Below are positions 1 to 11,103 of a stretch of 64,000 nucleotides of DNA, one piece after another. Every line of letters begins with the position of its first letter. Position 1 is the stretch's first letter. The position numbers and the translations under genes are program-made. The DNA comes from Anolis sagrei (taxonomy: Eukaryota > Chordata > Lepidosauria > Squamata > Anolidae), in the NCBI RefSeq assembly GCF_037176765.1, contig NC_090026.1, positions 127,862,252 through 127,926,251 on the forward strand. Direction: 5' to 3'. The notes under the pieces were generated by a model. That model was not told the origin of the DNA. It did no database searches and worked only from the letters and a program-made list of their open reading frames with translations.

Positions 1-39
1 TCCCTGGTCAAAAAAAAAAAAGTTGAGAACCACTGATGT

Positions 40-215
40 AGTCCAACCCAATTCTGCCACACAAGAAACAATCAAAACACTCCAGACAGATGGCTATACA
101 GACTCTGCTTAGAAACCTTAAGAGGAGACTCCATCAGACTCCAAGACAGCACCACATTCCACTGTCAAAAAGCTTTTCCTGCAGTTTGAAGCCATTGTTC
201 CATTGTGCCCCACCA
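40..215 (-). mobile_element. Degenerate CR1 3' end
   Basis: Minus-strand wording matches the window's other CR1 tails (a GTCCAACCC-like block, CAGACAGATGGC, TTTGAAGCCATTGTTCC), but with many differences. This is an old fragment. Confidence 0.5.
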
Positions 216-295
216 AACTACAAATCCCAGAATTCTGTATTATTGAGCCATGGCACTTCAAGTGGTGCCAAACTGCATTCCTTCTACAGAGTAGA

Positions 296-998
296 CCATT
301 GGTTCCCAACCTGTGGTCTGTGGACCACCAGTTGTCTGTAAGAACTAAATTATGGTCCGCGGCCGCACTGTTACTACACTGTTGCAACAAGAGCGACTGG
401 ACTCACGAAACCGTCTCATAGTGCCAAGGCGTATTAAATATTGTTTTCTGTGGTTGAGCAGATGGCAACTACTGGATGCCATATATTCTGTATCAAAAAC
501 TAGAGCCAATGTGGTCTTTCCAATGCATTTTTCTGAATCAGCACCCTAAATAAACAAACCAAATCTAAAGTTGACCAAAAACTGATCCACAACCCTTTTG
601 GCACTTACGTTAGAAAGTGGTCACTGATCAAATTGGTCACTGGTCAAGTGGTCACTGGTCAAATTGGGCTCTGGTCAAAGTGGTCCCTGGTCAAGTGGTC
701 CCTGGTCAATGTGGTCTCTGGTCAAAGTGGTTCCTGGTCAAAGTGGTTCCTGGTCAAAGTGGTCCCTGGTCAAAGTGGTCTCTGGTCAAAGTGGTCCCTG
801 GTCAAATGGTCCCTGATCAAATTGGTCACTGGTCAAATTGGTCTCTGGTCAAAGTGGTCTCTGGTCAAATTGGTCACTGGTCAATGTGGTCTCTGGTCAA
901 TGTGGTCCCTGGTCAAAGTGGTACCTGGTCAAGTGGTACCTGGTCAAATTGGTCCCTGGTCAAAGTGGTCCCTGGTGAAAAGAAGGTTGGGAGCCACT
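296..998. mobile_element. hAT-like non-autonomous element inserted in a MITE
   Basis: The ends are imperfect inverted repeats (ATTGGTTCCCAACC and, on the other strand, AGTGGCTCCCAACC). Flanking 8-mers AGAGTAGA (288-295) and AGTGTAGA (999-1006) look like an 8-bp target duplication. The flanks rejoin to the terminus of the window's common MITE (CTACAGTGTAGATGCACCC). No transposase is seen. Half of the interior is the minisatellite at 617-977. Confidence 0.62.
617..977 (+). repeat. 16-17 bp minisatellite
   Basis: About 22 imperfect copies of CTGGTCAAAGTGGTCC and variants run head to tail. Short Trp/Ser/Gly/Val-rich reading frames across it are by-products of the repeat. The first bases of the window (CCTGGTCAAAA, then GTTGAGAACCACT) look like the end of another element of the same kind. 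Confidence 0.92.
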
Positions 999-1022
999 AG
1001 TGTAGATGCACCCCAAGATGCA

Positions 1023-1818
1023 CCCTGGCACAACCTGGGGATCACAACCAGACACAGTGAAGACATCTGCCCTTGCGTTATGCTACTCTGCTGCTGAGTA
1101 TGCATGCCCAGTGTGGAACACATCTCAACGCGCTAAAACAGTAGATGTGGCTTTTAAGGAGACATGCCACATTATCACTGGGTGTCTGCGCCCTACACCA
1201 CTGGAGAAATTACACTGTTTAGCTGGTATTGCACCACGTGACATCGCCGGGAAGTAGCAGCAAATAGTGAAAGGACCAAGGCAGAGACCTCTCCAGCCCA
1301 TCCCTTGTTTGGGTATCAGCCAGCACGTCAACGACTTAAATCAAGAAATAATTTTCTAAGATCTACAGAGACACTCGCTGGAACACCTCAGCAAGTGAGA
1401 GTCCAAAAGTGGCAGGCTCAAACCCAGAACCTCAACCAATGGGTGATACCAAATGAGAGACTCCCCCCTGGGCACACAGGACTGGGTGACTTGGAAGGCG
1501 CTGAACAGACTGCGCTCTGGCACCACGAGATGCAGAGCCAACCTCAAGAAATGGGGCCACAAAGTGGAATCCACAACATGCGAGTGTGGAGAAGAGCAAA
1601 CCACAGACCACCTGCTGCAATGAAACCTGAGCCCTGCGACATGCACAATGGAGGACCTTCTTGCAGCAACACCAGAGGCACTCCAAGTGGCCAGATACTG
1701 GTCAAAGGACATTTAATCAACTACCAAGCTTGCAAATTTTGTGTTTTGTCTGTTTGTTTCTTTTGTTCTGTTAGAAATGTAATACAATTGTCTGGTTGCC
1801 CCTGACACGATAAATAAA
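1023..1818 (+). mobile_element. LINE 3' end, jockey/CR1-like group (LINE-A)
   Basis: Codes for the C-terminal part of a non-LTR reverse transcriptase ([21 protein letters not shown]-like, then [19 protein letters not shown], then [20 protein letters not shown] in broken frames). The 3' UTR ends CCTGACACGATAAATAAATA. It is 5'-truncated. Related copies are at 2425, 18265, 37231 and 51606. The exact clade is not assigned. Confidence 0.75.
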
Positions 1819-2424
1819 TAAACCCCAAGTGCTGGGTAGAGGTGGATTCAGTTGGTTCAGTTGGATCCCTACATGAAAACCATAATTTGGGCATACATCT
1901 GGGGGATTCGTGTTCTACTCACAGATTTCCGTACCTGAATTTGGGCAGCTCATGATACAAACTAGTACGAAAAGGGAGATTTGAACCCAACACTTTGAAT
2001 GGAGACAGCTTGAGTAGATTTACAACCATCCAGCCTTCCAATTCTTTGTGTTTCTGAAAACGGACATTACGTCCAAGAAAGTGGTTCTGAGCTGGTCATC
2101 TTCTGAGTAGATTTCCCTCCTCCTGCTGCAATTCCCCCCCCCCCCTTATTTTTTTCACAGCTGGATGCCTTCTTGCAGCTTGGTACTAAAATAAAATACT
2201 AATCATTGTAGTGGAAAAGACTGTGAAGGCATTGTGTGAGAATCAGCAGATCTCTTAATTCTTTCTGGGAGCCTGATTTGTCCGGCTGAGCGACACCAGA
2301 AACAAATGGGGAGGAAATGAATGGCAGCTGAAAGAGAGAAAAGGAACATCGAATGCTCCAAATCCTCTTTCTGCGCAGTTTCCAGTTTGTAAGATACCGG
2401 TACTTCTCATTGCAAAACTTCCAT
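1819..2424. other. No recognised feature
   Basis: This is AT/GC-mixed sequence with a short C-run (about 2136-2145). I see no gene, known repeat or splice structure. Confidence 0.5.
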
Positions 2425-2645
2425 GACATGCGAGTGTGGAGAAGAGGAAACTACAGGACACCTATTACAATGCAACCTGAGTGTTGCCACATGCCCAACG
2501 GAAGACCTTCTCACAGCGACACCAGAGGCACTCCAAGTGGGCAGTTTCTGGTCAAAGGACATTTAGTACAATGCCAAGTTTTTAACTTTTGTGTTCTTAA
2601 ATACATTACAACTGTGTTCTCAACTTGCTTCTGACACTATAAATA
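2425..2645 (+). mobile_element. LINE-A 3' end fragment
   Basis: Begins with CATGCGAGTGTGGAGAAGAG, as at 1578, and ends CTTCTGACACTATAAATAAATA. This is the same 3' end as 1560-1818. Confidence 0.7.
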
Positions 2646-2948
2646 AATAACAGAAAAGAGCCAACCTTTTTGCAAAGTCATTTGCCATGAATAGGAACTG
2701 CGACTATATACATTGGGCTGTTGTAGGTTTTTCAGGCTGTGTGGCCATGTCCTAGAAGCATTCTCTCCTGACATTTCACACACACCTACGGCAGGCATCT
2801 TCAGAGGTTGTGAGGTCTGCTGGAAACTAGGCAAGTGAGGTTTATATATTTGTGGAATAATGTCCAGGGTGAGAGAAAGAACTCTTGTCTGTGGGAGCTA
2901 GGTGTGAATGTTTCAGTTGGCCACCTTGATTAGCATTTTATGGCCTTA

Positions 2949-3672
2949 TGTTGGGGTGCTGCCTGTGTGTGAACCTGAATCTGATTCTCCAATTGTATTT
3001 CCTGATGCCCATGTAGATGTCAATGTGAATTCTGAGGCCAATTTGGATGATGATGGTTTGAGTAGTGAAAATCCTTCAGCCTTGGAAAGCGAAAGTCAAG
3101 ATTCCCATGAGAACATGTATTCCGAGCCGAGATGAGATGGTTCACTCCCTTTTCTTCCCAGTCTTAGTTCTCCAGAGAATCAGACACCTGGCCTGCCTAA
3201 TGAGGATAGGAGGGGGCAGATTTGGCAGAGTCGGGGAGAAGCACAAAGTTTACGCAGGTCAGCTAGATTGAAAGAAATCCAAACAAAACCTGCGGGAGTG
3301 TCTCGCAATAGATTTCTCGGCCTTAAATATGCTTGGCCTGAATACAGCTTCAGACCAGGCATCGTTCCAGTTTTATGTGCCAGCGTTTGCAGGTCTCCTG
3401 ATTCCAGTAGCTTTGTTCCTCAGAGGTTTTCTAGTTGCCTCAAGTACGGTTAGTGGATTGCTAACAGATTCCAGGATTCAGCAGTTTTTCTGTGGGTTTT
3501 ATGATCTTGTTTATGGACATTTCTTGTTGCTGATTTTTACTGTGACTTTTTACCTTTGCATTTTCCCTCTATTTTGTATTCATCTTTCATCAATAAAAAA
3601 GGATTGTTTTCCTGAAACCAAGTGTGGTGGATTGTTGTCTGAGGGTCCAGTTTCCTGCTCTGGGTTGCAACA
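2949..3672 (+). mobile_element. Solo LTR fossil, family 'LTR-1'
   Basis: About 724 bp from TGTTGGG to GCAACA. Flanks are CCTTA and CCTGA, a near-perfect 5-bp target duplication, and the Penelope sequence continues across it. It has an acidic then basic coding-like stretch in its first half and AATAAA in its 3' part. It is the same family as 12517-13272, 16219-18169 and 61509-62266. Class (Gypsy, Pao or ERV) is not settled. Confidence 0.65.
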
Positions 3673-3792
3673 CCTGACAGTTTTTAGGTGTGGCTTGTTA
3701 CTGCCTGGGAAAATCCTTTGTTGAGAGGTGATTAAGTGTTCCTGATTGTTTCATGTCTGGAGTTCCCGTGTTTGAGTTTTGTTCTGTTGTTG

Positions 3793-4061
3793 ATGTTCAT
3801 TCGTTCAGCCGTTTCCAACTCTTTGTGACTTCATGGATCAGCCCACGCCAGAGCTCCCTGTCGGCCGTGGCCACCCCCAGCTCCTTCAAAGGTCAAGTCA
3901 GTCACTTCAAGGATGCCATCCATCCATCTTGCCCTTGGTCGGCCCCTCTTCCTTTTTCCTTCCATTTTCCCCAGCATCATTGTCTTCTCTAAGCTTTCCT
4001 GTCTCCTCATGATGTGGCCAAAGTGCTTCAACTTTGTCTCTAATATCTTTCCCTCCAATGA
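3793..4061 (-). mobile_element. BovB (RTE) LINE 3' end
   Basis: Minus strand encodes [20 protein letters not shown] and [17 protein letters not shown], the hallmark BovB C-terminus. It ends with the ...GACGACTGAACGAATGAACA-type tail. It is 5'-truncated. Confidence 0.8.
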
Positions 4062-4825
4062 GCTGTATTTGTTTGGTGTTTACTGTTATAATTTTAGAGT
4101 TGTTTTAAATTTTGAGAGGTGATTAGGTGTTCCTGATTGTTTCTTGTCTGGAGTTCCCCTGTGTTTGAGTTTTGTTCTTTATTTACTGTTATAATTTTAG
4201 AGTTTTTTTTAATACTGGTAGCCAGATTTTGTTCATTTTGTTCATTTTCATGGTTTCTTCCTTTCTGTTGGAAGGAACCACCTCTCAACAAAGCATTTGT
4301 TGGCCTGATAGTTTTTAGGTGTGCCTTGTTACTGCCTGGGAGAATCCTTTGTTGAGAGGTGATTCCTTTCAGCAGAAAGGAAGAAACCACAAGGAATAAA
4401 ATCTGAATACCAGTATTAAAAAAAACTCTAAAATTATAACAGTAAATATAGAACAAAACTCAAACACAGGGGAACTCCAGACAAGAAACAATCAGGAACA
4501 CCTAATCACCTCTCAACAAAGGATTTTCCCCAGGCAATAACAAGCCACAACTGAAAACTGTCAGGCCAACAAATACTAATCAAGGTGGCCAATTGAAACA
4601 TTCACACCTAGCTCCAACAGACAAGAGTTCTTTCTCCCACCCTGGACTTTCCACAGATATAAAAACCAATTTTCCTAGTTTCCAACATGCCTCACAACCT
4701 CTGAGGATGTTTGCCACAGATGCAGGCGAAACGTCAGGAGAGAATGCTTCTAGAACATGGCCATACAGCCTGAAAAACCAACAACAACCCAATGATTCTG
4801 GACATGAAAGCCTTCGACAATACAA

Positions 4826-5261
4826 TAAGTACATTTCTCCCAAAAGAAGAATTTTTCCCAACTCCGTTGCCTCTTCCCAGCAAAGTCTTGGTTGTCTAAT
4901 CAGGCTCAGTGAAATAAATTGGTTAATAAGCTATTTTGGGTTGTGGCGCAAGGGTCAAAAGCTCTGAACCGTTCTTGGCCGCTTTTGCTAATTGAAAACG
5001 ACACATTTTTCTCGGCAAAAGGGACGTCAGCTGCGTTCGGCGGCTGACGCAGCATATTTCGGTACAATTGCATATCCAGAAGAAGAGAGCCAGATGCTGG
5101 AAATAGGAGCAAAGTCCAGAGAAAATAGTGAATTGATCTAACTACAGTTGGCTCTCCACATTTGCAGATTTCACTTTTGAGAATTGTGGGTCAGGCATTT
5201 ATGATGCCTTGTGTTTACCCAAAATTTGGCACAAACTTATGTGGTTGCTCTGCACATACAA
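4826..5261. other. Mostly unassigned; possible Tigger-like end
   Basis: CAGTTGGCTCTCCACATTTG at about 5147 resembles the terminus of pogo/Tigger elements, but no partner end was found. Otherwise there is nothing recognisable. Confidence 0.35.
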
Positions 5262-5435
5262 TCACAGAGTTGGAAGAGATCTCGTGGACTATCCACTCCA
5301 AACCTGTTCTGCCAAGCAGAAAAATGACATTCAAATCACCCCCGACAGATGACCATCCAGCCTCTGCTTAAAAGTCTCTAAAGAAGGAGCCTCCACCACA
5401 CTCCGAGGCAGAGAATTCCACAGCTGAACAGCTCC
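5262..5435 (-). mobile_element. CR1 3' end
   Basis: Minus-sense CR1 tail: GAGTTGGAAGAGATCTC, CCGACAGATGACCATCCAGC, GGAGCCTCCACCACACTCCG. Confidence 0.75.
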
Positions 5436-5689
5436 ATGGCATGTTTTTCATTGTTAGCGCTTCCAATACATGATGCATGGGAGTTTGTAGCTGTTTTGGG
5501 CTGGAAGTGAGAGAATAGTGAGTTACCAAAAGCTTTGAAACAGATTAGTTTGATTTACTATGAGTTTTCTTGCATTTCCATCCATTTTTTCCAATGGAGT
5601 TCATATCAAAGTGTCTGTTATATTGCAGTTCTATGATTGCAAGGGTTGGATCACAGCATAGAGTAGTGGATAATGAGTCATATTCTACA

Positions 5690-6793
5690 CTACAGAATGA
5701 ATACAGTTTGGCAATGCTTTAATTCCATGCTATCGAATCCTGGGAGTTGTAGTATGATGAGACACCAGCACTTGAGACCTTGCAAAACTACAACTCCCAT
5801 TCTTCCCGACACTGCTTTGACTCATGTGGTCACATGCTATTGAATCCTGGGAGCTCTAGTTTGATGAGACACCAGCACTCGGGACCTTGCAAAACTACAA
5901 GTCCCATTCTCCAGTGTAGATGGGCCTTAAATCTCTGAAACCAAGGGTGCATCTACATTGTTGAATAAATGCAGTTTTATCCTGCTTGAGGTGCCACGGC
6001 TGAATGCTATTGAATCCTGGGAGTTGTAGTTTGATGAGACACCAGCACTGGAGACCTTGCAAAACTACAACTCCCATTCTCCAGTGTAAAAGGGTCTTAA
6101 AACTCTGAAACCAAGGATGCATCTACATTTTTGAATGAATACAGTTTTATCCTGCTTGAGCTGCCACGGCTGAATACTATCGAATCCTGGGAGTTGTAGT
6201 TTGATGAGACACCAGCACTCGGGACCTTGCAAAACTAGAATTCCCATTCTCCAGTGTAGATGGGCCTTAAATCTCTGAAACCAAGGGTGCCTCTACATTG
6301 TACAATGAATGCAGTTTTATCCTGCTTGAGCTGCCATGGCTGAATGCTAGCAAATCCTGGGAGTTGTAGTTTGATGAGACACCAGCACTTGAGACCTTGC
6401 AAAACTACAACTCCCATTCTTCCCGACACTGCTTTGACTCATGTGGTCACATGCTATTGAATCCTGAGAGCTCTAGTTTGATGAGACACCAGCACTCGGG
6501 ACCTTGCAAAACTACAAGTCCCATTCTCCAGTGTAGATGGGCCTTAAATCTCTGAAACCAAGGGTGCATCTACATTGTTGAATAAATGCAGTTTTATCCT
6601 GCTTGAGGTGCCACGGCTGAATGCTATTGAATCCTGGGAGTTGTAGTTTGATGAGACACCAGCACTGGAGACCTTGCAAAACTACAACTCCCATTCTCCA
6701 GTGTAAAAGGGTCTTAAAACTCTGAAACCAGGGGTGCATCTACATTGTAGAATGAATGCAGTTTTATCCTGCTTGAGCTGCCATGGCTGAATG
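5690..6793. repeat. MITE-derived tandem array with 170-bp unit and 617-bp higher-order repeat
   Basis: The block TCTGAAACCAAGGGTGC recurs at about 5934, 6104, 6274, 6551 and 6721. The spacings are 170, 170, 277 and 170. The segment starting near 5761 recurs almost unchanged 617 bp later. The unit carries MITE wording (GGGTGCATCTACATTGT, CCTGGGAGTTGTAGTTTGAT). Predicted short peptides are repeat artefacts. Confidence 0.88.
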
Positions 6794-6797
6794 CTAG

Positions 6798-8016
6798 TGA
6801 TATCGAGCTCTTTTGGGAGGGTCTTCCCAGCGGGGGAGATCCCTGAAGACCGCTAAAGGGGTCTTTGGCCTTGGTGAGCAGCCAGTGAACGCCAATCCAA
6901 AAAGACGCAAAAATATTAAAAATCAATCTCACCAGGCTGAAGAGGTATGTGACCGAAGCGTTTATTCTGCGATTCAGCTGAAAAGGATGCGTTACAGGGA
7001 TATTTCCTCCATAAGCATACAGTACAGTGATTTTCAGGCATATTTATACACACAGAACAAAGGAAAATCAGTTGAAACTCCCGCCCGCCCTCCCTCAGCT
7101 GGCTTCGCCCTGATTGGCTGGCCCTGGAACAGCTGGGAGGAGGCCTGGCCGCATGTCCCGCCTCTCCTCCAATCGGCGAGTGTTGCTGCTTCCAGGGGGC
7201 CAATTGGAGCCTTCCTAGCGCCTCCGAAGATGGTCCAATCAGCAGCCAGGAGGCGGGACTCAGCTTGACAGCCCACGGGGAGGCAGGGCGCCCCGGAGGC
7301 GTCCCCCAGCTGATTTCCGAGCCTTTGTGTTTGTCAAGGGGTGGCAGACAGAAGAAACAAAGGATTTCCTGATTTCTGACTGCAGATGTGTATAGACATG
7401 AAAAAGGGGCTATGGGTGGCATTCGGATCTCAAACTCTGTAGACAAAGGGGATCCTTAATCACAAAGGAGCTTACACAAATACCATGATTGATTTAATCA
7501 GTCCGTTTTCCGGGTTCCGGTTGACCCATCTTTGGCTTGTTTGTCTGACTCTGAAAACAAACCTTAAGGTAATTGTCAACCCTGATCCATGCAAAATGTC
7601 AATATGAATGGGGTTTTTCTGAGGAAATTGGATTTCCTCAGCTGCAGCCTCAGGTCACATCCTTTCTTAGTAGGGTAAAGTTCAGAGGGGAAAAGTAGGG
7701 AAAAGGGCAAGGGTACATCTCATAGATTTCATATTGTGCATATCATATACATTCTTCATATATTTCATAAAGGGTTCCCCATCCCAGCAAAGTTTATTAA
7801 AGACAACAATAATAAATGCATTTCATTCTTGTTGGAACCATAGTCTCCTTGGTGGAGGCGCATGTAGGCTGAGGCTGCTTGTCCCTCCAAGCTAGCCTGG
7901 TCTGAGGTTTGAGTCCAAAAGTGTGGCTGAAAACAGTCCGGGATGTGGAGCAGAAAGTCAATAGGAGAGGGCAAGCAAGAGAGTTCAAAGGGGGGGGGGG
8001 AAGATGCTCTGCATCA
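6798..8016 (-). mobile_element. Solo retroviral-type LTR fossil, about 1.2 kb
   Basis: The element starts TGAT and ends ATCA. It is flanked by CTAG on both sides (6794-6797, 8017-8020), a 4-bp target duplication, and the array unit (GAATGCTAGCAAATCCTGGG) is restored if it is removed. In minus sense it has several CCAAT boxes (about 7100-7250), TATAAATA (about 7040-7048) and AATAAA (about 6959-6965), the order expected of U3-R. It is inserted in the last unit of the tandem array, so it is younger than the array. Confidence 0.68.
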
Positions 8017-8045
8017 CTAGCAAATCCTGGGAGTTGTAGTTTTAA

Positions 8046-8268
8046 GGAGCCCCCGGTGGTGCAGTGGGTTAAACTCTTGTGCTGGCAGGACTGAAGACCG
8101 ACAGGTTGCAGGTTCGAATCCAGGGAGAGCATGGATGAGCTCCCTTTATCAGCTCCAGCTCCCCATGCGGGGACATGTGAGAAGCCTCCCACAAAGATGG
8201 TAAAACATCAAAACATCCAGGCGTCCCCTGGGCAGCGTCCCCTGCAGCCAAGGTTTGGGTGCTGTCGC
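8046..8268 (+). mobile_element. tRNA-derived SINE
   Basis: Starts GGAGCCCCCGGTGGTGCAG. Box A is like TGGTGCAGTGGGTTAAACTC and box B is GGTTCGAATCC. TTTTAAG flanks both ends. The 3' end is shortened relative to the copy at 14158. Confidence 0.75.
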
Positions 8269-8612
8269 TTTTAAGACCAGCTTGGAAGCAAAAAAGGAAG
8301 CAAGTGGCAAAGCTTTAGGCTGAATATAGGAGAGGTTGAAGGCATTGAGAAAAGGGTCTTATCATGTCAATGCTTTTCGCCACATTATTCCATTCAAACC
8401 AAGTGAATCCCATCTCTGGCTGGATTTAGAATGCCATATAATGCAGTTTGGAACTGAATTATATGGTTAGTATAAAGTGTAGAGCAGGCATGGGCAAACT
8501 TCGGCCTTCCAGGTGTTTTGGACTTCAACTCCCACAATTCCTCCCTAAACTACAAACCCCAGAATTATGCAGGAGGCAGAAACTGGATTTAAAGTGGATT
8601 CATTCTCAAGTG

Positions 8613-10473
8613 CAGTATTTCTCAACCTGGGCGTCGGGACCCCTTGGAGAGGTCACAAGGAGGTACCAGAGGGATTGCCAAAGACCATCAGAAAAACACA
8701 GTATTTTCTGTTGGCCATGTGGGTTCTGTGTGGAAAGTTTGGCCCAATTCTATCATTGGTGTTCAGAATGCTCTTTGATTGTAGGTGAACTATAAATCCC
8801 AGCAGCTACAACTCCCAGATGACAAGGGCTATTTTCTCCAAACTCCACCAGTGTTTGTATTTGGGCATCTTGAGTATTTGTGCCAAATTTGGTCCATATC
8901 CATCATTATTTGAGTCCACAGTGCTCTCTGTTTGTAGGTAAACTACAATTCCATAACTCAAGGTTAATGCCCACCAGGCCCGTAGCCAGGATTTTAATTG
9001 GGGGGGGGGGCTGAGTTTGATTCGGGGGGGGGGGGCTGAGTCTGGGTGAAAGAGGGTCTACCCTAGCAAACCATTTGTATCGTTACCCCAGTATCCCCAT
9101 GCATATGGGATATAATGAGCATGGTGATCAGGTCATGATATTAATAAACGTAACAGTTTAAATAATGTACCAGTAAGGCCTTCTCGCTGACCACCATGAG
9201 AATTTCGGGGGTGGGTGGGGTTGAAGCCCCTATAGCCCCCCCCCCCCCCGGCTACATGCCTGATGCCCACCAAACCCTTACAGTATTTTCTGTTGGTTGT
9301 GGAGGTTCTGTGTGCCAAGTTTGGTTCAATTCCATCATTGGTGGAGTTCAGAAGGATCTTTGATTGTAGGTGAACTATAATGACAAGTTCTATTTTTCCC
9401 CAAACTCCACCAGTGTTCACATTTGGTCATATTGAGTATTTGTGTCAAATGTCATCCAGATCCATAATTGTTTGAGTCCACAGTGCTCTCCGTTTGTAGG
9501 TAAACTATAACTCCAAAACTCAAGGCCAATGCCCACCAAACCCTTCCAGTATTTTCTGTTAGTCATGCGACTTATGTGTGCCAAGTTTGGTTCAATTCCA
9601 TCATTGGTGAACTTCAGAATGTTCTTTGATTGTAGGTAAGCTATAAATCCCAGCAATTACAACCCCCAAATGTCAAGGTCTATTTTCCCCAAACTACACC
9701 AGTATTCACATTTGGGCATATTGAGTATCTGTGCCAAGTTTGGTCCAGATCCATCACTGATTGTGTCCACAGTGCTCTCTGTTTGTAGGTAAACTACAAC
9801 TCCAAACTCAAAGTCAATGCCCACCAAACCCTTCCAGTATAGATCATGGGAGTTCTGTGTGCCAAGTTTGGTTCAATTCCATCATTGCTGGAATTCAGAA
9901 TGCTCTTTGATTGTAGGTGAACTATAAATCCCAGCAACTACAACTCCCAGATGACAAGGTCTGTTTTCCCCAAACTCCACCAGTGTTCACTTTTGGGCAT
10001 ATTCATGCCAAGTTTGATCCAGATCCATCATTGTTTGAGTCCACAGTGTTCTCTGGATGTAGGTGAACTACAACTCCAAAACTCAAGGCCAATGCCCACC
10101 AAACCCTTCCAGTATTTTCTGTTGGTCATGGGAGTTTTATGTGCCAAGATTGGTTCAATTCCATCGTTGGTGGAGTTCGGAATGCTCTTTGATTGAAGGT
10201 AAACTATAAATCCCACAACTACAACTCCCAAATGACAAAATCAATAACCCCCCCAACCCCACCTGTATTCAAATTTGGGCAAATCGGGTCTCTATGCCAA
10301 ATTGAATGAGAATGAGAGTATACCCTGAATATCAGATATTTACATGATGATGCATAACAGCAGCAAAATCACAGTTATGAAGTAGCAACGAAAACAATGT
10401 GATGGTTGAGGGTCACCACAACACGAGGAACTGTATTAAGGAGTCGCAGCATTAGGAAGGCTGAGATACACTG
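8613..10473. mobile_element. hAT-like non-autonomous element with internal repeat module
   Basis: The termini CAGTATTTCTCAACC and (other strand) CAGTGTATCTCAGCC form inverted repeats. Flanks CTCAAGTG and CTCTCGTG fit an 8-bp target duplication. The interior is several diverged copies of a roughly 290-bp module (CACCAATGATGGAATTGAAC, TTTGGGAGTTGTAGTTG and complements). There is no transposase frame. A short G/C-run segment at 8998-9250 interrupts it. Confidence 0.75.
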
Positions 10474-10789
10474 CTCTCGTGTGATGAGGTCCATAAATGC
10501 CCAAAGCATTTCAGTTAAGGGACACTCAAACCCAATGTTTCCCTTCCTCATTGGCTCCCTCTAGCGCACTCTTCTGGGTTGCTCCAATCTACAACTCACT
10601 GGACAGCACAGCATTGAGCCATGCCAGCCAAAAATAGGGCCAAACGGCACTATTATTATATTATTGTCCCATTTTATCTCTCTAAAACAGAGACCCAAAG
10701 GACCTGCATTCACTTTACAACGTGGATATATCTTCGGGCACATGAATGCATGGTTTAAAAATATCTTTTAGAAATATGGAACAGAATAA
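10474..10789. other. No recognised feature
   Basis: Apparently single-copy sequence downstream of GUK1. I see no exon-like structure. Confidence 0.5.
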
Positions 10790-11000
10790 TCTATATAAAT
10801 AAAAATGTAATGTTCGTTTGTGGGATGAACATAACTCAAAAACCACTGGATGAATTGACACCAAACTTGAATACAATACACCTATCATTCTATGATTCTA
10901 TGAAAACACTGAAAAACATAACAGAAGAGACTTAAAAAGCCCAAAAAAAGCAAAAAAAAAAAGTGACAGCGCATGTGCAAAAACGACTCCCCCCAGCAAA
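10790..11000 (+). mobile_element. Helitron 5' part, truncated
   Basis: Begins TCTATATAAATAAAAATGTA after an A, as the complete copies at 33112 and 33402 do, and continues ACCACTGGATGAATTGACAC. It has lost its 3' hairpin and CTAG end. Confidence 0.62.
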
Positions 11001-11103
11001 CAAAACACACAATAGCATGTCCACGCTCTCTTCCGGACTACAGCTCCCAGCATCCCCTAGACCAGGCTGTGCAGAAGTCATTGATACTATGTATGTATTT
11101 AAC

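Larger units (their letters stand above)
2716..4825. mobile_element. Two Penelope-like elements facing each other, with nested insertions
   Basis: The left arm (2716 to about 4355, minus sense) starts GGGCTGTTGTAGGTTTTTC. The right arm (about 4370-4825, plus sense) ends with its complement followed by AAGCCTTCGACAATAC. Blocks such as CTGATTGTTTCTTGTCTGGA and its complement mirror each other around about 4330. An LTR fossil (2949-3672) and a BovB 3' end (3793-4061) lie inside the left arm. No long coding frame remains. Confidence 0.65.

Noticed and set aside
617-977. CRISPR-like array of short repeats
   Set aside because: Repeats are contiguous with no unique spacers, and the context is vertebrate.
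617-1097. Open frames of 127 and 154 residues rich in Trp, Ser, Gly, Val
   Set aside because: They follow the 16-17 bp minisatellite; the periodic peptide is a by-product.
5895-6739. Two identical 75-residue frames suggesting a duplicated gene
   Set aside because: They are translations of the 617-bp duplicated repeat block, with MITE-derived sequence and no homology.
7080-7260. Cellular gene promoter with several CCAAT boxes
   Set aside because: It lies within a TG...CA element with a 4-bp target duplication, so LTR U3 is the simpler reading.
8046-8268. Functional tRNA gene because of clear A and B boxes
   Set aside because: There is no cloverleaf 3' half, and a long SINE body follows; the same head occurs at 14158.
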